Positions 1-8,864 of a stretch of 64,000 bases of DNA are shown here, piece after piece. Below the pieces are notes generated by a model. The model worked only from the letters and a program-made list of their open reading frames with translations. It made no database searches and was not told the DNA's origin. The DNA comes from Hahella ganghwensis DSM 17046 (GTDB taxonomy: Bacteria; Pseudomonadota; Gammaproteobacteria; Pseudomonadales; Oleiphilaceae), in the NCBI RefSeq assembly GCF_000376785.1, contig NZ_AQXX01000122.1, positions 37,441 to 101,440 of the forward strand, in the 5' to 3' direction. How positions within the stretch are numbered: position 1 is the first letter of the stretch; each line of letters begins with the position of its first letter. The translations under genes were made by a program, and so were the position numbers.

Positions 1-316
1 CATATCTTTGCAGAATATTGACCAGATCTTTGTATAGGAACTGGTATTCTGAAATGCACTCAAAAATAAGATGGAGAAACAGCCAGTGGTCTTCGAGGCT
101 GATCTCGATATCCGGGACATCGAGAAGGTGCATGATCTGGCCTTCATAGCGATTGAACAGCTCGTTCAGAATTTCGGTTTTGTTTTTGTAGTGGTAGTAA
201 AGGTTTCCGGGACTGATATCCAGTTCATCAGCAATTTGAAGCGTCGTGACGTTCGGCTCACCATACCGGTTAAACAATTCCAGACTGACAAGTACAATCC
301 TTTCCTTTGTTTTCAT
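1..316 (-). CDS. TetR/AcrR family transcriptional regulator, N-terminal part (runs off the window)
   Basis: Reading leftward from the ATG at 316 gives an open frame of 105 codons that reaches the window edge without a stop. The N-terminus is a TetR DNA-binding domain: residues 1-50 contain ERIVLVSLELFNRYG, then VTTLQIADELDISPGNLYYHYKNK, the recognition-helix region with its usual YYHYKNK ending. The rest (LNELFNRYEGQIMHLLD and onward) starts the ligand-binding half, whose end lies outside the window, so the ligand cannot be inferred. An inverted repeat at 374-402, 58 bp upstream of the start, looks like its own operator. The assignment to TetR rests on the helix-turn-helix and is firm; the target genes are unknown. 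Confidence 0.88.
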   Translation of the reverse strand, partial: MKTKERIVLVSLELFNRYGEPNVTTLQIADELDISPGNLYYHYKNKTEILNELFNRYEGQIMHLLDVPDIEISLEDHWLFLHLIFECISEYQFLYKDLVNILQRY

Positions 317-373
317 GTCTAATCGTATCCGCAAGTCGTCATGCTTAACTTCATACTGCCATTATTCATCCGG

Positions 374-402
374 CAGACAAATAACTTCCTGTTATCTGTC
401 TG
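374..402. promoter_or_regulatory. Putative operator of the TetR regulator
   Basis: Two 12-bp arms, CAGACAAATAAC (374-385) and GTTATCTGTCTG (391-402), are inverted copies matching at 11 of 12 positions around a 5-bp centre. A related smaller palindrome, ACAGTTATCTGT, sits at 427-438, and a further arm-like copy, TATCTGTCTGCCGG, at 475-488. Position just upstream of the TetR start, and size, fit an autoregulatory TetR operator. Binding is inferred. Confidence 0.55.
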
Positions 403-500
403 GGTTTACCGCCATGTGAAGGGAAGACAGTTATCTGTTGGAGCCGGGGGGATGCCAGCACGGTAACCTTAAAATATCTGTCTGCCGGGGAAGATTCAAT

Positions 501-1310
501 TTATAGTGCAAAGTCTGCCCAGATCGGTGCATGATCCGAAGGTTTTTCCATGCCTCGGATATCATAGCTGATGCCCGCTGCTGTGCAGGCACTACTGAGT
601 GGGCTGGTCGCCAGTATCAGGTCAATTCTGAGGCCTCGTTTGGGGTCGGCTTCGAAGCCCCTGCTACGATAATCAAACCAACTGAAGCGGGAAGTATCAT
701 CCGGAAAATGCTTGCGGTAGGTATCTTCGAGCCCCCATCCAAGTAATTTGTTCAGCCACTCCCGCTCTTCCGGTAGGAAGCTGCATTTTCCTGTCCGGAG
801 CCAGCGTTTGCGGTTTTCCTCTCCGATACCGATGTCTATATCCTGGTGAGAGATGTTGACATCCCCCATCACAATGATGGACTGGTCCGGGGATTTTTCC
901 TGGAGATACCTTAAAGTGTCTGCGTAAAGTTGTTCTTTATTGGGAAATTTTTCAGGATGGCTACGATTCTCACCTTGTGGAAAGTAGCCGTTACAAACCG
1001 TGACCACCTGGTCCCCAACTTGATATTCGCCTGTTATCCACCGTTTTTGCGATTTCTTGGTATCTGTTGAAAAGCCTTTCTCAATCTTGATAGCCGGAGT
1101 TTTACTCAGTAGGGCGACACCGTAATGGCCTTTCTGGCCATGAAACTGCACGTGATAACCCATTTCTCGGATCGTCTCCTCAGGGAACAAAGCATCTTCC
1201 ACTTTGGTTTCCTGCAAACCGATGATGTCGGGCTGGTATTGGGAAATCAGTGCTTCAAGCTGGTGCAAACGGGCTCGGATACCATTTACGTTAAATGATA
1301 CAACCTTCAT
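501..1310 (-). CDS. xthA: Exodeoxyribonuclease III
   Basis: This is a cytoplasmic AP endonuclease and 3'-5' exonuclease of base-excision repair, in the Mg-dependent EEP (endonuclease/exonuclease/phosphatase) fold. The start chosen is the ATG at 1310, preceded by AAGGATC, giving 269 residues, nearly the length of E. coli XthA (268). An upstream start at 1403 would add 31 residues with no homology to the family. Family motifs visible are [15 protein letters not shown] at the N-terminus, LQETK with the metal ligand Glu34, [13 protein letters not shown] in the middle, and the C-terminal SDHAP with the catalytic His260. It lies in the same orientation as the TetR gene but is separated from it by the operator region, so it is probably transcribed on its own. 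Confidence 0.95.
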   Translation of the reverse strand: MKVVSFNVNGIRARLHQLEALISQYQPDIIGLQETKVEDALFPEETIREMGYHVQFHGQKGHYGVALLSKTPAIKIEKGFSTDTKKSQKRWITGEYQVGDQVVTVCNGYFPQGENRSHPEKFPNKEQLYADTLRYLQEKSPDQSIIVMGDVNISHQDIDIGIGEENRKRWLRTGKCSFLPEEREWLNKLLGWGLEDTYRKHFPDDTSRFSWFDYRSRGFEADPKRGLRIDLILATSPLSSACTAAGISYDIRGMEKPSDHAPIWADFAL

Positions 1311-1449
1311 AGTGATCCTTTTGTCGGGAATGGATGGCCGGTGTCTTTCATAACGAGAAATTTCAGGGCCAAGAAAAGCATAAACCGAAGTTCGACTCAA
1401 CACGTAAAAATGAATTAATTGTCTGACGTCATAATCTGGAAAGAATGAA

Positions 1450-2406
1450 ATGCATGACCAAAAACGCCCGCTAGTTGCTTTAAGTGCTTGTCTAAAAGGG
1501 GAAAAAGTACGCTTTGACGGTAGCCATAAGAACTCTGTCTACATCAGGGAGCAATTGGGTGAAGTCATGGACTTCAGGCCAATTTGCCCTGAAGTGGGCA
1601 TTGGGCTTGGCGTTCCCCGGCAACCGATTCGGCTGGTGGCTACCGATAATGGTGTTGCTGCCGTAGGTTCACGTGATTCCAAGCTTGAGGTGACTGCAGA
1701 ATTAAAACGTTTTGCGGAAGAGCAGATTCCCGGGTTAAGGGAGGTGGATGGCTATATATTTATGCAGAAGTCGCCTAGCTGTGGGGCTTTCAGGGTCAAG
1801 GTCTACAATCAGGAGGGTAATCAGATTGTGTCTTCTCAGGCCGGGATCTATGCCGAAGCCATTCAACGTGAATTGCCCGAGCTCCCTGTAGAGGAGGCGG
1901 GAAGATTGTCAGATCCGGTTTTGCTGGAAAATTTTGTAACCCGGGTATTCTGTCATATGGAATGGCGTACCAGGGTTGAGGAATGCCCTTCAATTGCCGC
2001 GCTAATGCACTTTCACACGAGACATAAAATGCTGCTAAAGGTGTATGCACCATCCAGGCTTGCTGAACTGGGTAATATCGTTGCATCTGCCCGGCATAAT
2101 TCTCTAGATCATTCGCTGAAGCGATACAAACAACTTTTCATGTCTGTTCTAACGAAGCGTGCCAAAAGGAAAAACCATGCCCATGCTCTTCAGGAGTTGG
2201 CCAGGGAGGCTTCGAAACATATGAACAACACTCAAAGACAGGAGTGGGAAAACCTGATGCAGCAATATCGCCAGGGGGTGGTGCCTCTGATTGTTCCTCT
2301 GACACTTTTGAATCACTATCTTCTTGAAAACGGCAATGATTACATTTCCCGCCAGGTTTACTTGAATCCACATCCCTATCAGTTGGGGCTGAGGAACCAG
2401 ATCTGA
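1450..2406 (+). CDS. DUF523 (TudS-like) and DUF1722 (YbgA) two-domain protein
   Basis: 318 residues. The N-terminal half (about 1-150) is a DUF523 domain, the family that includes the TudS thiouracil desulfidases, which use an iron-sulfur cluster held by three cysteines. The three expected cysteines are present: SAC14LKG, RPIC46PE and SPSC111G. The C-terminal half (about 180-310) is a DUF1722/YbgA domain, rich in basic helices ([25 protein letters not shown] upstream). The two-domain architecture is common in gammaproteobacteria and often lies near photolyase genes, although none is seen here. Desulfidase activity on a modified nucleobase or a related small thio compound is plausible from the cysteines but unproven. 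The ATG at 1450 follows a weak AAAG-rich site. Confidence 0.85.
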   Translation: MHDQKRPLVALSACLKGEKVRFDGSHKNSVYIREQLGEVMDFRPICPEVGIGLGVPRQPIRLVATDNGVAAVGSRDSKLEVTAELKRFAEEQIPGLREVDGYIFMQKSPSCGAFRVKVYNQEGNQIVSSQAGIYAEAIQRELPELPVEEAGRLSDPVLLENFVTRVFCHMEWRTRVEECPSIAALMHFHTRHKMLLKVYAPSRLAELGNIVASARHNSLDHSLKRYKQLFMSVLTKRAKRKNHAHALQELAREASKHMNNTQRQEWENLMQQYRQGVVPLIVPLTLLNHYLLENGNDYISRQVYLNPHPYQLGLRNQI

Positions 2407-2432
2407 TAGGGAGGCACTTTGTAGAGCTGTTC

Positions 2433-3887
2433 TCAAGAAGTTTCAACGCGCGGGTCACGATAGAAATGCACGATGCGGGTGTCGGCGAATTTCTGGAAAA
2501 AGCTGCTTTCTTCGCTAATGAGTGAATAGTAGATCTGGGGAGATTGTTCGCTCAAAGGTTTTTTGTTAAGTACCTTAATTTTGTCGTAATCCTCTCGAAT
2601 TTTGGAAAAACGGGCGTTTAGTTCGCAACAAACAATGTTATTCGGGTCAATATTGTTGAATGATGCCACTTTCCGCACTTTCTCAAGTAGAAACTCCGGA
2701 TCGACATTTTCAATGCTGTGAAGGTGCTCCAGTCGTCTGCGATCCATCATCATGGCAGAAAAGCTGTGATGATCTTTTTGTGCCCGGACTCTGAATTGTT
2801 CCCAGAAATAGTTGTCAGTCAGATACCGGAAAGAGTTGATATTGCTCAGGCAGTCGTCGATGTATTCGTAGACTTCTGGCTGTGCCAGTACCTCCTCGAT
2901 GGCTTGCCGTAGAATCCAGTCGAACCCTATCGACGTTTTGTGCCCGTAGACCTTGCGGTACATCTGGTGCCGTGAATAGACAAAATCCTCCAGAGATCCC
3001 AGTCCTTTGGCCGTGATGGCCAGCCCCATCCAGTCAGAGGCTGGATCCCAGCCGATGTGGAGGTTCTTAAGCAAGTGGTCCAGGTTAAATCCGCCAATGG
3101 TGACAGATGAGTGGAAACCGTCTCTGAGCATATAGTCAGCCCGGTCCGCATCAATTTCCCCTGAGACGATCAAGGAAAAAACATTGCGCAGATGGTAGGG
3201 CGCGTTGGCTGGAGGGTTGGTGGATCCTGTGACAAGTTCCCATAATGCAAAAGCATGTTCTGAAAACCGGTCGCTGAGCACCACGGAAGTTGTTTCCATC
3301 AGAGCTATCACATCTCTGGCTTCAATACCTGTCATTCCGGTTATACGCGGACCCAGGATCTCGTAGGCGCATCTTACAGAGAAGTGCTCGTGTTCGAGCT
3401 TTTGGGGCGGGCTGGGGTATAGTTGAGCGGCATCGATGCCTGCCCATAGTGATTGAAAGCGTCCAGGTTTATCCAGCAGTTTTCCGATGCTGGACACCTG
3501 CGAGAACTGGTGCGAAAAGCTGCTGTGGCCGCAATCGTGCAAAAGGCAGGCAAGTCGGATCAGCTGGTTGAAGTAATTAATACTGACGAGCTGGCGCTCC
3601 GTAAGAGAGCCTTCCTCTTTACGGAATCGCCTCAGGCAGGATTCTATCAGGCCCCGATACATCCTGTGCCCCACATGCATGGTGCCAATACTGTGAAGAA
3701 ATCGGGAATGTGTCGCACCAGGAAAGACAAAAGAGAGTATGTCATTCTGGCAGATGTAGCGAAGCCGCTGAAACAATGGGTGATCAAGTACCGCGACCTC
3801 GTGCCTGAACAGCGATATGCCACCATGGACCGGGTCCATGATCAGTCTGTCCCGTACACCCAATAAATCGTAAATCGTGTTGTCCAT
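2433..3887 (-). CDS. HD-domain phosphohydrolase (SAMHD1/dGTPase-like)
   Basis: 484 residues. The N-terminal two-thirds is an HD domain with the metal ligands of the family: TH60SRFLH65SIGT, then LLH117D118CGH121SSFSHQF, and the downstream Asp in the DADRADYMLRDG segment. This pattern (an RFxHS motif, then HD, then DxxRADYMxRD) matches the SAMHD1/YwfO/dGTPase group, which hydrolyses deoxynucleoside triphosphates or related phosphoesters. The C-terminal 150 residues contain no recognised catalytic motif. It is convergent with the TudS/YbgA gene, with 26 bp between the two stop codons. The exact substrate cannot be read from sequence. Confidence 0.85.
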   Translation of the reverse strand: MDNTIYDLLGVRDRLIMDPVHGGISLFRHEVAVLDHPLFQRLRYICQNDILSFVFPGATHSRFLHSIGTMHVGHRMYRGLIESCLRRFRKEEGSLTERQLVSINYFNQLIRLACLLHDCGHSSFSHQFSQVSSIGKLLDKPGRFQSLWAGIDAAQLYPSPPQKLEHEHFSVRCAYEILGPRITGMTGIEARDVIALMETTSVVLSDRFSEHAFALWELVTGSTNPPANAPYHLRNVFSLIVSGEIDADRADYMLRDGFHSSVTIGGFNLDHLLKNLHIGWDPASDWMGLAITAKGLGSLEDFVYSRHQMYRKVYGHKTSIGFDWILRQAIEEVLAQPEVYEYIDDCLSNINSFRYLTDNYFWEQFRVRAQKDHHSFSAMMMDRRRLEHLHSIENVDPEFLLEKVRKVASFNNIDPNNIVCCELNARFSKIREDYDKIKVLNKKPLSEQSPQIYYSLISEESSFFQKFADTRIVHFYRDPRVETS

Positions 3888-4206
3888 AAGATTAACGCTT
3901 GAATAGTAGAAGTGCGTATAAAATAAGAATTACCCAGTTAGTATGATAATTCTAATTTTTGTCATTATGTTGCATTTGAATGTTGCAGGTCGACTGATTC
4001 TCCGCTAAAAACAAGTATATAAACCTTTGTTTTTTAATATTCCAGTTGTTGATGCCACGCGGACGGAAGTTGGGATTGGTTAAGTGGTAAAGAGTTTTCA
4101 AACTTTTTTCCCGAACATGAAGCGACCTGACTGTATATTGAGCATAATACTGACAAAATTCGTGGCTTAGACACAATAACAATCAGGAAATATCGGCAAA
4201 TAAACT
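3888..4206. other. Intergenic region between divergent HD-hydrolase and hsbR-like genes
   Basis: About 320 bp, markedly AT-rich near 3900-4040. Short open frames exist on the minus strand (up to 76 codons), but none has a convincing ribosome-binding site or recognisable protein sequence. It must contain promoters in both directions. A CATAAT hexamer at 4143-4148 is a possible -10 for the rightward gene, but no good -35 is spaced from it. Confidence 0.5.
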
Positions 4207-5385
4207 ATGGCCGACCTTGAGGAAACACTCATAATTATCGATGCTGATGCAGAATCAGCTCGACATCTCAAAGAGCACCTGGACTCTCAGGGGTTTTATG
4301 TAGAAATTTTCAGCTCACTGGCTGATTTTACGCCCAAACTGGACGAATTATCGCCTGATCTGGTGATTGGCGACCTACCTACGTCTGAATTATCTGCGGT
4401 GACCCGCATGGTTGCGCCTTTGCGGCCTCGTCCTCCTCTGATTGTTATCAGTCAGGATGTCAGTTCCGGGCATATTCTATCTGCATTGCGAGCCGGAGCG
4501 GCTGGGTTTGTTGCCAAACCCATGGTGGATACCATCGAAATTGACCACTCGATTTCCCGTCTGATGGAGAGGGTCAGACTGTCCAGAGAAAATCAGCAGT
4601 ATCGTCTGGATCTGGAGCAGGCCAACAAGAGCCTGAAAGCCGGTCTAGAAGAACTTCAGGCCGACCATAAGGCGGGTCGGCAAATCCAGATGAAAATGTT
4701 ACCCGAGCATAATCTTGAGTTCGATAACATCTCCTTCGATCACTGCATTAAGCCATCCCTCTACCTGAGTGGTGATTTTTTCGACTATTTTCCCGTCAGT
4801 GATACTCAAGTTGCTTTCTATTTTGCCGATGTCTCCGGCCATGGGGCATCTTCTGCTTTTGTAACGGTCTTGCTGAAGAATCTCGCGAATCGACTGCAAA
4901 GGAATCTGAGGCGTCACTCAAGTGATGATGTGTTGCATCCCGATCGGTTTCTGAGCAGGGTGAATACCGAAATTCTTGAGACGGATATGGGCAAGCACCT
5001 GACCATGTTTGCAGGCATTATCGATACTGAATACCGTGTTCTGACCTATTCGGTGGGGGCGCACTTTCCGATGCCGATACTCTCAGTGAATGGCCATAGT
5101 CGTTATCTTGAAGGTAAAGGGCCGCCGGTGGGACTTTTTGAAGATCCTAAGTTTCCTGTATACGAGGAGGATCTTGCTCCGGGATTTTCACTGGTAATCT
5201 GCTCTGATGGCTTGCTTGAAGTAATAAATGCCAAATCGCTAGCAGAAAAAGAGGAGAGGCTTCTTGAAACCGTACAATCTGCGAGTCACACTATAGCAAG
5301 TTTAGAAAAAGCATTCAGGTTGGATTGGGTAACCGAACTTCCTGATGATATAGCTATAGTGTCCATACTGGAATCAGCGGTGTAA
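4207..5385 (+). CDS. HsbR-like response regulator with PP2C (SpoIIE-type) phosphatase domain
   Basis: 392 residues in two domains. Residues 5-125 form a receiver domain: acidic Asp12/Asp14, phospho-acceptor Asp56 in LVIGD56LP, and Lys104 in GFVAK104P. A linker with heptad character (about 128-165) leads to a PP2C/SpoIIE Ser/Thr phosphatase domain (about 165-390), with metal-binding motifs LSGDFFDYF, ADVSGHGASSAF, ICSDGLLEV and DDIAIVSI. The STAS protein gene follows immediately, the classic pairing in which the phosphatase dephosphorylates the STAS protein, as in P. aeruginosa HsbR/HsbA and Shewanella CrsR/CrsA. Unlike HsbR, it ends after the PP2C domain and has no HATPase anti-sigma kinase domain. 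The output is probably control of motility, biofilm or a stress sigma factor, by inference. Confidence 0.88.
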   Translation: MADLEETLIIIDADAESARHLKEHLDSQGFYVEIFSSLADFTPKLDELSPDLVIGDLPTSELSAVTRMVAPLRPRPPLIVISQDVSSGHILSALRAGAAGFVAKPMVDTIEIDHSISRLMERVRLSRENQQYRLDLEQANKSLKAGLEELQADHKAGRQIQMKMLPEHNLEFDNISFDHCIKPSLYLSGDFFDYFPVSDTQVAFYFADVSGHGASSAFVTVLLKNLANRLQRNLRRHSSDDVLHPDRFLSRVNTEILETDMGKHLTMFAGIIDTEYRVLTYSVGAHFPMPILSVNGHSRYLEGKGPPVGLFEDPKFPVYEEDLAPGFSLVICSDGLLEVINAKSLAEKEERLLETVQSASHTIASLEKAFRLDWVTELPDDIAIVSILESAV

Positions 5386-5388
5386 TTG

Positions 5389-5889
5389 ATGTCCGGGTAT
5401 AAAATACTCCAGGCAGAGCAACAGGGTATATACGTCCTCAAGTTTATTGGGGAAATTCGGTTGTATCTTTGTTCAACATTGGATCGACTTATCGATCTGA
5501 TGAAAGACGATGCCAACTTCCTGACGGTTGTGATCGACCTGACGGAAACGACAGTTGTCGACAGTACCACTCTTGGACTACTGGCCAAGATTGGCATTTT
5601 TGCGCGCAAAAACAAAAAACTCCTTCCCACTATTATTTCCACCAACCCGGATATTACCCGGCTGATCTACTCCATGGGGTTTGATGAGTTGTTTATTATT
5701 GTGGAAAAAGCGGCCACAGAAATTGAACATCTGGATGAGATCCCCATATTACATGCATCGGAGCAGGAAGTTCGGGAGAAAGTTCTGGCTGCACATAAGG
5801 TGCTGATGGATCTGAATTCGAATAACAGGGAAGCGTTTAAGGATCTGGTGAAAGCTCTGGAAGATGAGCAGGCTCACACCTCCTCCTGA
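5389..5889 (+). CDS. STAS-domain anti-sigma-factor antagonist, HsbA-like
   Basis: 166 residues from the ATG at 5389, 3 bp after the stop of the PP2C gene; a TTG directly upstream at 5386 is less likely. Residues 5-105 form a STAS domain with the conserved phosphorylatable serine in VVDS59TTLGLLAKIG. Residues 110-166 are a helical, acidic extension (EQEVREKVLAAHKVLMD, then FKDLVKALEDEQ) also seen in HsbA-type proteins, and longer than a minimal SpoIIAA (about 116). In the P. aeruginosa paradigm, phospho-state decides whether the protein binds an anti-sigma factor or another output partner. The partner and the kinase are not in this window. Confidence 0.88.
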   Translation: MSGYKILQAEQQGIYVLKFIGEIRLYLCSTLDRLIDLMKDDANFLTVVIDLTETTVVDSTTLGLLAKIGIFARKNKKLLPTIISTNPDITRLIYSMGFDELFIIVEKAATEIEHLDEIPILHASEQEVREKVLAAHKVLMDLNSNNREAFKDLVKALEDEQAHTSS

Positions 5890-6030
5890 TTGGCAAATCC
5901 CCTGTACTATTTATCTTTTTGTCATCTCTGCCGAGTAAAAGTAAAACCAAATGCATGGTGATAAGGCGTTATTTGAAGTCTGAAAAAGGCTCAGTAGCGC
6001 AGGGAAACCCAGACAAGAGATTCTCTATTC

Positions 6031-7041
6031 ATGAAAATTACTGTTTTGGGTGGTGGCAGTTTTGGTACTGCTATCGCCAATATTGCCTCAGGCAATAACT
6101 GTGAGACCATACTTTGGCTTAGGGATGAGGCCAGAGCGAACGAAATTAACCAGGAGCATGTTAATCGGAAATATCTCCCCGACACCCAATTGCATCAGGC
6201 GCTGGTGGCGACGACTGATATGTCGGAAGCTATTTCAGATGCCGATTTGATCTTCGTTTCCGTACCAAGCAAATCTTTTAGAAAGGTTGTCCAGGAAGCC
6301 AAAAAGTATCAAAAGCCCGGGCAGTATTGGATTAGCACAACCAAGGGTATCGAAGAGTCCGGCTTTTCGCTGATGAGTGAAATCCTTACCAGCGAATTGG
6401 AGGGCCGTGAAGTGGGAGTGCTTAGCGGACCGAATCTGGCGAAAGAGGTGGCAAAAGGCTGTTTGACTGCGACGGTGATTGCCAGTACCTGCGAAGACCT
6501 CCGGACGAAGGTGCAAGAGGTGCTCAGCAGCGCCAGCTTCAGGGTTTATGCCAATACAGATATGTACGGCGTAGAGCTTGGAGGTGCCCTGAAGAATATT
6601 TACGCCATTATTTCCGGTATGGCGGCTGCGCTGGAGCTTGGTGAGAATACCAAATCCATGCTAATTACCCGGAGTTTGGCCGAAATGAGCCGGTTTGCGG
6701 TCGAATTGGGAGCTAATCCCATGACGTTTCTGGGGCTTGCCGGTGTTGGCGACCTGATTGTGACCTGTACGTCTCCGCTGAGTCGTAATTATCGGGTTGG
6801 GTATGCGCTAGGCAAAGGAGAGTCGCTTGAGGAAACTGTCGATAATCTCGGAGAGGTGGCGGAAGGTGTTAATACCACTAGGATTATTCATCTGAAGGCT
6901 CAGGAGATGCAGGTGGAAATGCCTCTGGTCAAAGGGCTTTACAAGATCATTTACGAAAAGATTCCCGTTGAAAAGGTAATCACTCAGCTAATGTTGAGAG
7001 ACCAGAATAGTGATGTGGAGTTTGTGCTGCCTCGTACTTAA
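6031..7041 (+). CDS. gpsA: Glycerol-3-phosphate dehydrogenase [NAD(P)+]
   Basis: 336 residues, the usual length. It reduces dihydroxyacetone phosphate to sn-glycerol 3-phosphate in the cytoplasm, the entry step for phospholipid synthesis. The N-terminal Rossmann motif GGGSFGTA (7-14) binds the nicotinamide cofactor. Active-site lysines are visible at ISTTK105G, LAK138E and GALK188NIYAI. The C-terminal half has the family signature [18 protein letters not shown]. The gene is followed by sixA in the same direction, separated by 128 bp. The STAS gene is 141 bp upstream, a gene neighbourhood seen in other marine gammaproteobacteria by recollection. Confidence 0.96.
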   Translation: MKITVLGGGSFGTAIANIASGNNCETILWLRDEARANEINQEHVNRKYLPDTQLHQALVATTDMSEAISDADLIFVSVPSKSFRKVVQEAKKYQKPGQYWISTTKGIEESGFSLMSEILTSELEGREVGVLSGPNLAKEVAKGCLTATVIASTCEDLRTKVQEVLSSASFRVYANTDMYGVELGGALKNIYAIISGMAAALELGENTKSMLITRSLAEMSRFAVELGANPMTFLGLAGVGDLIVTCTSPLSRNYRVGYALGKGESLEETVDNLGEVAEGVNTTRIIHLKAQEMQVEMPLVKGLYKIIYEKIPVEKVITQLMLRDQNSDVEFVLPRT

Positions 7042-7169
7042 GGCGCTGGAATTATTCACTATTTTAGCGTTCTCAAGGAAGCATGGGTTTTGATCCGGTT
7101 GCAGATGGTCTGGCAGGAAAGGGCGTTGTCTGATGAGAAAGGATGAAGTCCGGTAAGAAAGGAAGGTAT

Positions 7170-7643
7170 ATGAGTCACATATTTATCATGCGGCACGGTG
7201 AGGCTGAAATGCATGCGGCTTCCGATTCGGAAAGGGAGCTAACGCCTTATGGTTTGGCTTACACTAAGCAGGTGGCCCAGCAACTGGCTGATTACCTGGA
7301 GAAGCTTGAAGTCAATTCTCTGGTGGTCTTGCATAGTCCCTTTACCAGGGCGAGGCAAACTGCTGAAGTGCTGGATGCATTGTTGCCTGTCAGTCAGAAG
7401 TTAATTCGCCTTGAGTTTGCAACGCCAGACGACGACCCGAGCGCATGTTTTGAAAACCTTGAGCAATACGCCAGTCATAATTTTATCCTGGTGAGTCATA
7501 TGCCCTTGGTGTCGTCATTGGGGTCATTGCTTGAGCATGGAAACCTGTATCATGGTCAGGGGTTCCACACAAGTGAGATCAGGGCTTACTCCTCGGATGT
7601 TTGGGGGGCAGGGTGTGGACAGTTTATTGGACGCCTATACTGA
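7170..7643 (+). CDS. sixA: Phosphohistidine phosphatase SixA
   Basis: 157 residues from the ATG at 7170, which has a strong GGAAGG site at 7161-7166; an upstream ATG at 7143 would add nine residues (MKSGKKGRY) that do not belong to the family. This is a histidine-phosphatase (RHG) fold: catalytic R8H9G in IMRHGEAE, Arg60 in HSPFTRARQT, second His110 in LVSHMPLVS. SixA removes phosphate from histidine in HPt domains (ArcB in E. coli) or from phospho-PtsN-type proteins. Because an HsbR-like phosphorelay output lies 2 kb upstream, an HPt target in that relay is possible, but this is inference. Confidence 0.93.
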   Translation: MSHIFIMRHGEAEMHAASDSERELTPYGLAYTKQVAQQLADYLEKLEVNSLVVLHSPFTRARQTAEVLDALLPVSQKLIRLEFATPDDDPSACFENLEQYASHNFILVSHMPLVSSLGSLLEHGNLYHGQGFHTSEIRAYSSDVWGAGCGQFIGRLY

Positions 7644-7662
7644 GACTGCTATAGCGTTTGTC

Positions 7663-7685
7663 TGCAACCCTGCTGTCTGGTTGCA
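7663..7685. terminator. Hairpin between convergent sixA and aminotransferase genes
   Basis: TGCAACC at 7663-7669 and GGTTGCA at 7679-7685 form a 7-bp stem with a 9-nt loop, 20 bp after the sixA stop and 3 bp before the stop of the leftward gene. No U-run follows on either strand, so intrinsic termination is uncertain. Confidence 0.35.
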
Positions 7686-7688
7686 TGG

Positions 7689-8864
7689 CTAACCTGAGAT
7701 GCTTTTCTGTTTCTCACATGCTGTTGCCAGCTTTTCACATGCCGCAGCAAGTTTTTCATCTGGTGTGTAGAAGTGTGGGGAAAACCTAATCCCACCACCA
7801 CGGGCCGCGCAAAGAATATTGTGGCTTTGCAGTTCCTCAAATAATAATCTGCTATCTATTTGACGGCTTCTGAAAGTCAGGATGCCGGCAAGTCGGTTAT
7901 CCTCCAGATTCGTGATAATCTCAATGTCTTTAAGCGCCTGTAAATGCTCTTGGAGTTTTCTGATTTTACCCTTAATCAGAGTTTCAATCTGATCCATGCC
8001 AATCTCAAGCAGCAGGCCGACACTTTCATTCAGTGCGTGCGTAGCCAGCATATTGGGGCTGCCGCATTCGAATCTAACTGCTGAATCGACCGGTTCCCAG
8101 TCGTGGCGATCGAAATTGCCTCTATCCTTCACCATATGCCAGCCATACTGATTAAGCTCAAGCCTATCCTGCACTTCCTTCTTTACATATAGAAGCGCGA
8201 GGCCCTCTGGCCCCAGCATCCATTTATGACCATCGGCCATCAGAAAGTCGATCTGGTCCCTTTGTACATCCAGAGGGGTGGCGCCCACTGACTGAATTGC
8301 ATCGACACAGAAGAGGATGTCGCGGGATTTGATTTCATTTCCGAGCCTGTTCAAATCTAGCTTCAAACCCGTGCCATACTGCACGGAACTCACCGAAACG
8401 ATTCGGGTCCGGGAAGACAGGCAGTCTATAATGGCTGCTTCCGGATCATCATTGGATAGGTCTGCGACTTTTACAATAACGCCGAATTTTGCTTGAAGAG
8501 ACTCCCAGACAATCCGGTTTGACGGAAACTCTTGGTTGCTGATGACGACTTCGTCACCGGATTGCCATCTTATTCCATAGGCGACAATAGAGAGTGCTTC
8601 GGAAGTGTTCTTGCTGAGAGCTATCTCGTTGACTGACGCTGCGTTGATCAGTTGACGTAATCTCAGGCGCAGCTGGTTTTCTGTTTTCAGCCAGTTCAAA
8701 TAATTCTGAGAGCCCTGGTACATGTTTTCTTCAGCAAACCGTTTGACGGCGTTAACCGCTCGCATTGGCCAGGGGCCAACAGCTGCATGGTTAAGGTGAA
8801 TCAGATCCTGCTCCAGAGGGAATTCTGTGCGACATAAAGCATTGAGGGTGTTCGAAGTCATCAT
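7689..8864 (-). CDS. Class V aminotransferase (cysteine desulfurase/selenocysteine lyase-like fold)
   Basis: 391 residues. This is a PLP-dependent fold type I enzyme of class V. Visible motifs are HLNHAAVGPWP near residues 23-33, SKNTSEALSIVA (84-95, phosphate cup), CVDAIQSVGATPLDV with the PLP-ring Asp188 and Gln191, and DGHK214WMLGPEG with the Schiff-base lysine. There is no conserved catalytic cysteine loop like that of IscS/SufS at the expected place near the C-terminus (only LCAARGGGIRFSPHFYTP), so it could be an isopenicillin N epimerase-like, desulfurase-like or unrelated class V lyase. Two tandem ATGs (8864, 8861) follow an AGGA site. Substrate not assignable. Confidence 0.85.
   Translation of the reverse strand: MMTSNTLNALCRTEFPLEQDLIHLNHAAVGPWPMRAVNAVKRFAEENMYQGSQNYLNWLKTENQLRLRLRQLINAASVNEIALSKNTSEALSIVAYGIRWQSGDEVVISNQEFPSNRIVWESLQAKFGVIVKVADLSNDDPEAAIIDCLSSRTRIVSVSSVQYGTGLKLDLNRLGNEIKSRDILFCVDAIQSVGATPLDVQRDQIDFLMADGHKWMLGPEGLALLYVKKEVQDRLELNQYGWHMVKDRGNFDRHDWEPVDSAVRFECGSPNMLATHALNESVGLLLEIGMDQIETLIKGKIRKLQEHLQALKDIEIITNLEDNRLAGILTFRSRQIDSRLLFEELQSHNILCAARGGGIRFSPHFYTPDEKLAAACEKLATACEKQKSISG

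Noticed and set aside
1796..2086. Minus-strand frames inside the TudS/YbgA gene
   Set aside because: Antisense shadows without ribosome-binding sites or family similarity.
3952..4182. 76-codon minus-strand frame in the intergenic region upstream of the PP2C gene
   Set aside because: No ribosome-binding site and no protein-like composition; region is AT-rich intergenic DNA.
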